A stretch of 64,000 nt of DNA from Tessaracoccus coleopterorum (lineage in GTDB: Bacteria > Actinomycetota > Actinomycetes > Propionibacteriales > Propionibacteriaceae): the NCBI RefSeq assembly GCF_011174705.1, contig NZ_JAANIJ010000001.1, positions 2,046,001 through 2,110,000 on the forward strand. Direction: 5' to 3'. The translations under genes and the position numbers were made by a program. The notes beneath the pieces were generated by a model. It saw only the letters and a list, made by a program, of their open reading frames with translations. It was not told the DNA's origin and did not search any database. The stretch's first letter is position 1. Each line of letters opens with the position of its first letter. Below are positions 55,784 to 64,000 of this stretch, piece by piece.

Positions 55784-57168
55784 TCAGGCGAAGTAATGCG
55801 CCTGAAAGGCGGCTAACCTGGCTCGGTTGGCCCCAGCTGAGGCCGCGGTTGCGTTCAGGCAGACGACCTCGGCGTCGCGCCATTCCAGGATGCGCGGCAA
55901 CCGCCACCGCAGCTCCGGGAGGCTACGTCGGCGTAGAAGTGTCTCACCTCCCGGGCACGCCTCGGCCTGTGGCCAGGGCGTAATGCGGGGCGAGCGAAGA
56001 CGCCACCGACAGGTCGGTCGGTTGCCGGAACGGGGCCAGCTGCGTGCGGTGGAACTCCTCGGCCGCGAGCGACTCCAGCTCCAAGGTGAGTGAGCGCAGC
56101 TGCGGGTGCGGTACGTGCTTCATCTTGTGCCTGACCCTGACTCCGGTCAGCCGTTCCAGCACCGCCGAGTTGTTCCTTGACGCTGCAACCACCGGCTCGT
56201 CGGGCTGACGCGTCGGCTCAGCGATCGGGTCCCTGGCGAGGAACGCGCGGAGTCGCCCGTCGGAGGTGAAGAACGTGGATGGCGGCGTGTAGCGCGCCAG
56301 GAACACGTCGTCGTTGAGGTACACCCAGTGTTCGGCGAGGCCGGGGATGTGGTGCAATCGCGACTCGATGGCGTGTGAGTTGAACGTCGGTAGGGCCTCC
56401 GGATCGTCAAAGATCTCGGTGTGATCCACCACGGTCACGTGCGGAAACTCGTCGGCCAACCACGCGGGCCGCTGACGGTCGGTCACCAGGAACACCCGGC
56501 GTCTCCACGGCGCGAACCGTTCGACGGCCCGTAGGGCGTAGCGCAACTCGTCGATCTGCGTGAACCGCGCGTCGTTTGTGGCGGTCGGATGCAGGGCTCC
56601 GGAGGTGTCGCGCCCTTGTCGCCGTGCCTGCCAGGCAGGATCACCGCCGTCGACCCAGGTGAAGACGAGGTCAATGTCGAACTCCGGCTCCGGCTCGCCG
56701 AGGGGGCCGGTGGTGACGACGACCCCCACATCCGGACCGGCCGCGAACCTCCCGGCCTGGTTGGCCCACGCCCGGAAGACCAAGGCCGGTGCCGTCGCGG
56801 AGGCGCGGGACATGGGACGGGGCGGAGACCGTCGAGGTACAGCGGCGCCTCGGTGGAGGAGCACAGCGCCCGGAGGGCAGCCTGCCAGTCGGTCACTGTG
56901 ATCGTAGGCAGCCCGGCGCCGACGTGCGCGGTGGTGTGGGGAACTTCGGCCAAGGCCGCCTCGCAGGTGGCCAGGGCCGATGCGATGGCGTCGGTGGCGG
57001 ACGTCCACGGGGAGGCCACGACGCTCGTGCCGCGGTAGGTCACCCAGTGGGTTCCCGGCGCGGCGAGGGCGTGGTCGCGGAGCCGGGTGACGATATGCCC
57101 AGCCCCTCACCGACCCGCTCCAGAGCCCTTGCCCCGAGGTGGAGCGCAACTGCCACGGGCCCGGTCAT
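55784..57168 (-). CDS. Stealth-family sugar-phosphate transferase 2; frameshifts
   Basis: About 461 residues. CR1 EFDIDLVFTWVDGGDPAWQ, CR2 ARFTQIDELRYALRAVERFAPWRRRVFLVTD with FNSHAIESRLHHIPGLAEHWVYLNDDVFLA, CR3 LERLTGVRVRHKMKHVPHPQLRS and CR4 in the last 60 residues (RILEWRDAEVVCLNATAAS, read in another frame to TGA 55784). The 130-residue N-terminus has THWVTYRGTSVVASPWTSATD. ATG 57168 is 4 bases after the stop of the fusion gene. Frames change near 57090, 56830 and 55950. Opposite in strand to the main cluster. Likely makes a phosphodiester link using a hexose-1-phosphate donor. Confidence 0.9.
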
Positions 57169-57172
57169 CTGC

Positions 57173-58498
57173 CTAGTTCCGTCGCGTCGCGCCTTGCCCC
57201 GCCAGCAGGGACGCGATGGCCAGGGAATCTGCGCGCCGCAGCTGGAAGGAGTCGCGGTTGCCGTCGGTGATCATCGACACGAACTCGGCCAGCTCGTAGC
57301 GCAGCCCGTCACCGTCGAACGGTGTGTAGTACTTCCGGTTGTTGCGGGGATCCTCGAACCGCGTCTCGAAGTATTCGGTGAGCCACCAGGGTGCCGGCAC
57401 ATAGAGGTAGCCCCGCGTCCCCGAGACCACGAGGTCACCCTCGGACTTCACGCCGATCCCGACGGTCGCCGAGGCCACCGCGTGCGGGTACACGAGATTG
57501 ACCCTGGCGAAGAGGTCAACCCCGGCCTCGGAGCGCACCGCCCGGGTCGACACATCGACAGGATCGGTGCCCAGCAGCTTGACCAGCGCGAGGAACGGAT
57601 AGGTGCCGAGCTCGCTCAGCGCACCGCCGACCTGCGACTCCACCTCCCGCCCGCTGTCGATCAGCTTCGTGAACGTCGCGTCCACCGCCCGGATGGTGCC
57701 GATGGTGCCGCTCCGCGCAATGGCGACCATCCGCTGGAAACCGGGGGCGAATGCCGTCTTCACCGCCTCCAGCAGCACCAACGACCGCTCGTCCGCCAAG
57801 GCGTACAGGTCCTCGAGGTCGGCCACCGACAGCGCCATCGGCTTCTCGCACAGCACATGCACGCCCGCCTCGAGAGCCCGCGTCGCGAACTCCACGTGCG
57901 TCTCGTGGGGGGTGGCGATGTAGACGGCGTCGACGTGGGCCAGCAGGTCGTCGTAGGTCTCGTTCGCCCACTGCAACTCGAACTCCGCAGCAAAGGTCCG
58001 CGCCGAGGCAGGGTCACGGGTCCAGACCGCCTCGACGTTGACCCCGGAGACGAAGCGGGCCTCGCGCACGAAGCGGCGAGCGATCCTGCCCGCGCCGACG
58101 ATCCCCATCCGCAGCACACCCCCTGCCTCGCGGAGCCCGGTGCTTGAGATCCCTTCGTGCGGTCGAGATAGGTCACCTCGCAGTAGTCACGGAGGTAGTC
58201 GAAGCGGCCCACCCAGTCCGATCCGATCGCGAAGACGTCCACGTCGAGGCGCTGGATATCGTGGATCTTCTGACCCTCGTACTCCTCGACGATCACCTCG
58301 TCCGCGAGCCCCGACTCGGTGACGTTGCGGATCCGCTCAACGAGCGACTGGCGGACGTTGAGCTTGCCGCGCTCCCTGTCGTAGCTCTCCGCGGTCACGC
58401 CGACGATCAGGCGGTCGCCGAGCTGCCTCGCCCGCTCGAGGAGGCGCCGATGCCCTCGTGGAAGAGGTCGAAGGTCCCGTACGTGATGACCCGCCTCA
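57173..58498 (-). CDS. Fusion: TagD-like cytidylyltransferase + Gfo/Idh/MocA dehydrogenase
   Basis: About 441 residues. GTG 58498 has AGGAGGT five bases upstream. Domain one (residues 1-130): VITYGTFDLFHEGHRRLLERA, with the HxGH motif, NVRQSLVERIRNVTESGLADEVI and the C-terminal RTKGISST motif of glycerol-3-phosphate cytidylyltransferases. Domain two: MGIVGAGRIARRFVREAR, the EKP motif in HVLCEKPMALSV and the rest of a Gfo fold. The joining frame change near 58155 lies in GGGATC within the ISST motif, and the other near 58455. The dehydrogenase half could oxidise or supply the alcohol activated by the first. It pairs with Stealth 2, 4 bases away. Confidence 0.87.
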
Positions 58499-58623
58499 CA
58501 AACGACCTCCTGCTCACCCTGCCGCACCCGGTCGGGCGCCTCCCCACACCCTAGTCCGGGACAGACGAAGCGGTGGCGAGGCACAAGGGAGTGCCTCGCC
58601 ACCGCGGGTGACAGGTACAGGGG

Positions 58624-59168
58624 TCAGGCGGCCGTCGCGCGACGGATGCCGGTCTTGACCTCGTTCGCGATCGCGACGATGGCCTGGGCGACGGGGTCGC
58701 CTTGACGCGTGGCCGCAGGACGCCGTCCTCCTGCTCGATGCGACGAAGGTGACGCTTGACGGTCGAGACCGAGCAGCCGACCTTCGAGGCGATGACGCTC
58801 AGCGGCTGATCGGGGTTCGCGGTGCGGATGCGGTGGATCTCGTAGCGGTCGAACTGACGGCCGGAGTTCACGCCCGCGAAGGTGTCGAAGTCCTCCGGGT
58901 CGACCTGCACACCGAGGCGTGCGCGGATCTCCAGGCGCTGACGCTTCGTGGTGCCTGCGACGTAGCCGGCGACGTCGAAACGGGTCACCGCATCGGAGAG
59001 ACACTGGGCCATCAGCGGGCAACCGGCGCACATCTTGTCGGCCTGGGAGCGCAGCATCTGCTGCTCGCGGCGCTCGCCGCGGGAGGAGGGGGAGGCCCCG
59101 TCGTCGAGGAGCGGGTGCAGGAAGACGTTCGCGTAGGTCACGCATGCGGTGCTGGTGGTGGTCGTCAT
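58624..59168 (-). CDS. WhiB-like regulator with C-terminal helix-turn-helix; one frameshift
   Basis: About 181 residues. The four [4Fe-4S]-binding cysteines are C9, C47, C50 and C56 (CAGCPLMAQC for the last three), with GYVAGTTKRQRLEIR as the G-[VI]-W-type turn and DNA-binding basic end. A C-terminal helix-turn-helix follows (NPDQPLSVIASKVGCSVSTVKRHLRRIEQ). The end reads ATRQGDPVAQAIVAIANEVKTG to TGA 58624 after a frame change near 58700. ATG 59168 has GAGGAGA 5 bases upstream. Redox or NO-sensing regulator. Divergent from wecB over a 364-base gap. Confidence 0.9.
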
Positions 59169-59532
59169 CAGTGTCTCCTCTTTCGCCGAAACCCCGTGTG
59201 GGCTCCGACCCATCCAGAGTGTCGTGAAAACGGCGTCCTGTGACCCGAAAATCGTGGGGGACCTACCCGACTTCTCTGGGTATCCGCGATAGGCAGATTT
59301 GAGTACCCATGCTCACCTGGGCAGACAACCGATCCGGCTAAGCGGCCGTGACAAGGATGACACGTCATCTGTCGCTGGGTGGGGAAGTACTCAACCGCAT
59401 GGGTACCCACGGCGCGGGTGGGTGGCCTGCAGCCATCCTTGCCGATGGTGGGTCACCCCGGGGCCCGAAGGGTCTCAGGCCCCGCGATCGCTTCGCCGGT
59501 AGGCTGACGGGCAGGCCGGAGGAAGGTTAGGC
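59169..59532. other. Intergenic region between whiB-like gene and wecB
   Basis: No gene of convincing quality. It has inverted repeats GTACCCATG (59303-59311) with CATGGGTAC (59398-59406), a short palindrome ATGAC-AC-GTCAT (59357-59368) between them, and a 7 bp GC stem near 59458-59485. It is AT-richer than average and must hold promoters for both genes; the repeats may be regulator sites. Confidence 0.6.
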
Positions 59533-60673
59533 ATGAAGAAGGTAATGGTCATCTACGGGACCCGCCGGAGGCGGTGAAGGTCGCGCCAGTGATCAAGGCG
59601 CTGGCGGCCTCGGACGTGCTGGAACCGGTGGTGGTGTCGACCGGGCAGCACCGCGACATGCTCGACCAGATCAACCGTTGGTTCGGGATCGAGCCCGACT
59701 TCGATCTCAACGTCTTCCAGCACGGGGCCACGCTGACGCAGTTGTCGGCGAAGATCCTGGAGCGGCTCCCCGAGGTGCTCCAGCGGTTCCGCCCCGACGC
59801 GGTGCTGGTGCAGGGTGACACGACGACGGTCGCGATCGCGGCCATCGCGTGCTTCTACGAGCAGATCCCGGTGGTCCACCTGGAGGCCGGGCTGCGTTCG
59901 GGCGACATCCATTCGCCGTTCCCGGAGGAGGCCAACCGGAAGTTGGCGGGGCAGGTCACCGCCCTGCACCTGGCGCCGACGACGCTCTCGCGGGAGAACC
60001 TGCTGCGGGAGGCGTTCGACGGGTCGGCGATCCCTGTGGTGGGCAACACCGTCATCGATGCGCTGGAGTGGACGATCGCGCGCCCGGTCGAGTTCGCCGA
60101 CCCCGTCTCGCGGAGGGGTACGCGGCCGGGCGGCCGATGGTGCTGCTGACGGCGCACCGCCGCGAGAACTGGGGCGCGCCGATGGAGCGGATCGCCAAGG
60201 CGGTCGCGACGCTGGCCGAGCGGTACCCGGACCACCTGTTCGTGTTCCCGGCGCATTCGAACCCGAGGGTGCGCGAGACGATCATCCCGGTGATCAGCCC
60301 GTTGCCGAATGTGGTGGTGTGTGACGCGCTCGACTACCCGGAGTTCGTGCACGCCCAGCAGTGGGCCAAGCTGATCCTGACCGACTCGGGCGGTGTGCAG
60401 GAGGAGGCGCCGAGCCTCGGCAAGCCGGTGCTGGTGCTGCGGGAGAACACGGAGCGGCCCGAGGCGGTCACCGCTGGCACCGTGAAGCTGATCGGCACCG
60501 ACTTGGATGCGATCGTGGAGAACTCGGTGCGGCTCCTCGACGACCCCGCCGCCTACGCCGCGATGGCGAACGCGGTCAACCCCTACGGCGACGGTGATGC
60601 CGCGGGTCGTTCGGTGGCCGCGATCGCCGAACTCCTCGGCGTCGGGGAGCGGCTCCCCGACTTCGGGGCCTAG
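59533..60673 (+). CDS. wecB: UDP-N-acetylglucosamine 2-epimerase; frameshifts
   Basis: About 380 residues. From ATG 59533: MKKVMVIYGTRPE-like start (frame change at 59565), VKVAPVIKALAASDVLEPVVV, STGQHRDMLDQINRWFGI, QGDTTTVAIAAIACFYEQIPVVHLEAGLRSGDIHSPFPEEANRKL (core signature), VGNTVIDAL, TAHRRENW, DSGGVQEEAPSLGKPVLVLRENTERPEAV and VKLIGTD. Second break near 60115. Converts UDP-GlcNAc to UDP-ManNAc, the substrate of the convergent wecC. Confidence 0.94.
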
Positions 60674-60685
60674 GGCCCGAACGAC

Positions 60686-60716
60686 GCGAGGGGTGACCGG
60701 TCGGTCACCCCCTCGC
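60686..60716. terminator. Bidirectional terminator between wecB and wecC
   Basis: GCGAGGGGTGACC (60686-60698) pairs with GGTCACCCCCTCGC (60703-60716). It lies 13 bases after the wecB stop and 16 before the wecC stop. The right arm has five C where the left has four G, a one-base bulge that may itself be an indel. Confidence 0.75.
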
Positions 60717-60731
60717 ATCATTTCCCTCTGG

Positions 60732-61960
60732 TCACCTGCGTTTGCGGTCCCACAGGCCCTTCGCGTCGATCAGGGCACGCCCCGCGACCCGGTCGGCAGG
60801 CACGGCCCTGAACGCGTCGTGGTCGACGAGCACCACGAGGATGTCGGCGGTGTCGAGCGCCTCATCGGTGCCGGTCAGGGCCACGTTGTCGCGGCCGGCG
60901 AGCTGGCTGGGCAGTTCGTGGACGTGCGGCTCGACGGCCAGCAGGTGCGCGGTGGGCATCCGGTCGGCGAGCTGGACGGCGATCGAGATCGCCGGCGACT
61001 CGCGCAGGTCATCGATGTTGGGTTTGAACGCGAGCCCGAACAGAGCGACCTTCGGGTTCTCGAGGCCGTAGGCCGCGGCCAGCACCTTGTCGATGACCCA
61101 ACCGGGCTTGGCGTCGTTGACCTCGCGGGCCCTCGGATCAGCCTCGCCTCTTCGGGTGCCGCGGCCACGATGAACCACGGGTCGACGGCGATGCAGTGCC
61201 CGCCCACCCCGGGCCGGGCTGCAGGATGTTGACGCGCGGGTGGTGGTTGGCCAGCTCGATCAACTCCCACACGTCGATGCCGAGCTTGTCGGAGATGATC
61301 GACAGCTCGTTGGCGAACGCGATGTTGACGTCGCGGAACGAGTTCTCGACCAGCTTGGCCATCTCCGCCGTGGTGGCGTCGGTGAGCAGCAACTCACCAT
61401 TGCAGAACGTGGCGTACAGGTCACGGGCGCGCTCCGCGGCCCGCCTGGTGATGCCGCCGATGATCCGGTCGTTCTCAACCAGCTCGATCATCACGCGGCC
61501 AGGCAGCACCCGCTCGGGCAGTGTGCGAACAGCAGGTCGGCCCCGGCCAGATCGGGACGCTCACCAAGCACCACATCGGCCATGTGTCGGGTGGCTCCGG
61601 GCGGCGAGGTGGACTCGAGGATGAGCAGTTCGCTGCCCGTCAGGTGTGGCGCGATCTCGCGGGCCGCAGCCTCGATGTAGCTCAGGTCGGCGCTCTTGTC
61701 CTCGTGGAACGGGGTGGGAACGGCGACGATGTAGACCTCGGAGGCGCTCGGGTCAGCGATGCGGTGAGCAGCCCTTCCCGACGGCGTCGACGACGAACCG
61801 CTCCAGGTCGGGCTCAACGAAGGGACCCGTCCGGCGTTGATCGCCTCGACCGAGCTCTCCTTGACGTCGACCCTGTGACGCGGATCCCCTGGGCCGCCAG
61901 GATCGCCGCCGTGGGCAGGCCGATGTAGCCGAGCCCGACCACGCAGACATCAGAGAACAT
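60732..61960 (-). CDS. wecC: UDP-N-acetyl-D-mannosaminuronate dehydrogenase; frameshifts
   Basis: About 409 residues, as in the family. FSDVCVVGLGYIGLPTAAILAAQG (NAD loop), VYIVAVPTPFHEDKSADLSYI, LLILESTSPPGATRHMADVVL, CPERVLPGR region, IGGITRRAAERARDLYATF, AEMAKLVENSFRDVNIAFANELS, GVGGHCIAVDP with the catalytic Cys, and ALFGLAFKPNIDDLRESPA. Breaks near 61870, 61780, 61510, 61210 and 61140. ATG 61960 has AAGGAAA upstream. Oxidises UDP-ManNAc twice to UDP-ManNAcA, giving an acidic sugar for a wall polymer. Confidence 0.93.
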
Positions 61961-62056
61961 GGGGTTTCCTTCCGATCGGCTCCACGCCGCTACCACGCGG
62001 CGCAGATTACCACGCGGCCCCAACAGACCTGGTCTGCCGGGGCCGCGAATGGTGGG

Positions 62057-64000
62057 TCAGCTGGCCTCGTCGGGCAGCTCCATCGTGTCCGGCACGGACG
62101 GCGGCTGGATAGCCAGCGGCTTCGGCTCGGCCGGCACCTGGACGCTCTCGGTGCCCATGTCCAGCGTGATGGTCGTGGGCTCCGCAGTGGAGCGGAGGTT
62201 GCCCGGTACGTACGGCACGCTGACGGACATCCGGCTCAGCGTGTAGGCGGTGTCGTCGAGCAGCCTGGCCGTGTCACTCAGCTTCCGTGCGTTCGCGAAC
62301 TGCGCGATCCGCTGCAACTCGGAGACGTGCCCGTCGTGGTAGTTGATGTTGATGTTGCGCCCGGTCCACAGCTCGGGCACGGTGACGTCGGCGCCGTAGC
62401 CGTCGAGCGTGACGGGCTCGCCCATGTCCTGCCAGCGCCCGCCGTACCAACCCTGCACCTGCACGGTGCCGGTACCGGTGAGGGTGAGCACGGTGGTGGG
62501 TTCCTCGTGCACCCTCAGCTCGTAGCTGGGCTTGAGGTTGACGCCGAGCTCGTCGGCCTCGCGCAGCTCGACGTCGTCGTACCACGCGGTCGTGTTGGTG
62601 ACGGCGTACGAGTAGGTCAACAGCTGCACCTTGATCGAGCAGGTGGCGGCCGGTGCCTTGAAGCTGGTGGCCGACCACGCCTCCTCCCGCGACCGGTTCT
62701 TGGCGTTCTCGTGGATCAGAGTCGTCACCGTCTTGCCGTCCTTTGCAGGGCACAGCGAGTAGATCGCGACCTTGCCCCGGTGCCCGCCTGGCCCTCGGGA
62801 TCTCGATGTTCGACTTCATGGAGAAGGACAAGGTCCTGTCCGCGGGGAATGAGCCGGGCGGCAGGGTCTGCTCGACGCCCGCCCACGCGTTGCCCTCGGT
62901 CGGACGCCGACCCGCCCGTTGGACAAGATGACGCCCGCGGTGTTGCCGTTGACGATGTTCCACCCGGGAAGCGCGCCGTTGCCGGCCGTCATGGTGGAGT
63001 TGGTGAGCAGGTTGGGCCGCTCCGTCGAGGGCTTCCCGACCGGGAGGTCGGCGATCGGCCTGCCGTTGAGCCGGGTGGAACCGATGGTGGCCTCCGAGCC
63101 CGCCGGGATGGCTCGCAGCGGGACGGTGTCGTGGCCGCGGAGCATGTCGTAGGACGACATCGTGCCGCCCTCGGACGGCACCTCCATGCGGGGCACCTGG
63201 ACGGCCAGGTCCTGGACTGCCTCCTCGAACAACGCCCAGGCCCGGGCCGCGTTCGGGGTGCCCTTGCGCTCCTTGGCGTAGGCGTCGAGCGCGAGGACGG
63301 CCTGGAAGTGGCCGTTGTAGACGACGGTCGGCGTCGGGTGGTCGGGTACTCCTCGAACCAGAGGAAGCCGTTGGCGCGGTTGGTGAAGCCACCGTCCTGC
63401 ATCGCTACGAGGTAGGAGTTGAACAGTTGATCGGCGTAGCGGTCCCATTTCGCGTCACCGGTGAAGTCGGCCAGTTCGAGCATGGACGCCATCGCTCCGG
63501 CCTGGCCGAGGCCCGAGTACCAGGGGTTGGGCAGGGGTCGACGCCCGGATTCGCGCTGAACGAGAACGGGTACGGCAACCACATGCTGACGCGGCCGCTG
63601 GCCGGGTCGGTGCGCGTGGTCGCCCCTTGATGAGGTGGTTCGCCCCGAGCAACGCGAAGCAGGTGCGGTCGGCGTCGTTGATCGTCGTCGAACGCAGGCT
63701 GAGCTTGATGAAGTTCGACAGCGAGATCGGGTTGTAGTGCGTGTTCGGCTGGTAGGGCGTCTTGATGACGTGCGGCCTGCCGTCCTCGGTGAAGCCCCAA
63801 CCGGCGGGGCCTTGGCGTGGCAGGGATTGTCGTAGGCCGGGTCGACCGGCGGCGGCGTGGTGGTCGCGGTGAACTGCACGACGTTGTTGAACACCCACTT
63901 GTTCTCCGGGGTGAAGGTCCAACCCTTGGCCGTCTTCTTCGCGTTGATGACGGTGGCCCACACGAAGGAGCGGCAGCCGTTACTGCCCGTCCACTCGGTG
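62057..64000 (-). CDS. D-glucuronyl C5-epimerase-domain protein with WVFNN module, partial; frameshifts
   Basis: Over 640 residues; the start is beyond the window. Order from the visible front: a WVFNN module (63871-64000), a Pro/Thr linker, then the C5-epimerase domain: HYNPISLSNFIKLSLRS, PWYSGLGQAGAMASMLELADFTGD and GFLWFEEYPDHPTPTVVYNGH, with the WYS tyrosine and the EEYP/NGH residues as expected for this family. A beta-sandwich follows (LTNSTMTAGNGALPGWNIVNG, carbohydrate-binding style) and the tail ends at 62057. Frames change near 63800, 63610, 63350 and 62930-62780. It would invert C5 of glucuronate (to iduronate) in a finished polymer outside the cell. Confidence 0.85.
63871..64000 (-). 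repeat. WVFNN module, copy C (in epimerase protein)
   Basis: Visible part has TGSNGCRSFVWATVINA and ENKWVFNNVVQF, matching copy B (26155-26301) at GSNGCRS and WVFNN-x-VQF, with DNA similarity over the last 27 bases. The front of the module is cut by the window end. Confidence 0.75.

Noticed and set aside
56789..58147. Plus-strand open frame of 452 residues opposite the Gfo part of the fusion
   Set aside because: His/Arg-rich shadow with no domain; the minus-strand fusion gene has strong motifs throughout.
59303..59406. CRISPR or attachment site in the whiB-wecB gap
   Set aside because: Only one inverted pair, no regularly spaced direct repeats, and no integrase or cas gene in the window.

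Overview
This 64 kb window is high-GC DNA with dense genes, many 1-4 bp start/stop overlaps, a WhiB-type Fe-S regulator, SCO-like Ltp surface repeats and an actinobacterial gene repertoire. It most resembles a member of the Actinomycetota near Propionibacteriaceae (inference; no rRNA gene is present to confirm it). Most longer genes are broken by one or more single-base frameshifts while the protein signal continues smoothly in the next frame. The breaks hit transport, housekeeping and surface genes alike and often fall at C or G runs, so I read them mainly as uncorrected sequencing indels. Such genes are given as one feature spanning all frames, and start/stop choices allow for this.

Region 1 (1-12.6 kb, minus strand) is a catabolic locus: an SDR dehydrogenase, a Gfo/Idh/MocA dehydrogenase, an MFS exporter, a DeoR regulator, twin small cysteine-containing proteins, a complete Dpp/Opp-type ABC transporter (binding lipoprotein, two permeases, two ATPases), a DapA/NanA-type lyase and an HSL-type esterase. 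A short motif recurs upstream of four of its genes and may be the DeoR operator. Region 2 (12.7-23.4 kb) holds a HAD phosphatase, a ThrE-type exporter and a tightly coupled six-gene operon pairing a second Opp-type transporter with a GH3 beta-glucosidase, opposite a TetR regulator with a palindromic operator between them; this suggests uptake and cleavage of a beta-glucoside. Region 3 (23.4-40.1 kb) is mixed: a membrane mannosyltransferase, an NlpC/P60 wall hydrolase, a DEAD-box helicase, an S33 and an S9 peptidase, a GH92 alpha-mannosidase, a DUF2510-Ltp surface protein, an FAD dehydrogenase, serS and a Cof-type phosphatase.

Region 4 (40.2-64 kb) is a cell-surface glycopolymer locus. It has a Wzm/Wzt-type ABC exporter, a CDP-alcohol phosphatidyltransferase-like protein, several GT2 glycosyltransferases including two tandem-domain ones, two Stealth sugar-phosphate transferases, an FkbM methyltransferase, precursor genes glf (UDP-Galf), ugd (UDP-GlcA), wecB and wecC (UDP-ManNAcA), a cytidylyltransferase-dehydrogenase fusion, and a secreted-type D-glucuronyl C5-epimerase running off the end. 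An ISL3-family insertion sequence interrupts one GT2 gene. The parts point to a phosphodiester-containing, uronic-acid-bearing wall polymer. The epimerase carries a WVFNN-containing module also present twice in the NlpC/P60 hydrolase of region 3, which may be an undescribed wall-binding domain.
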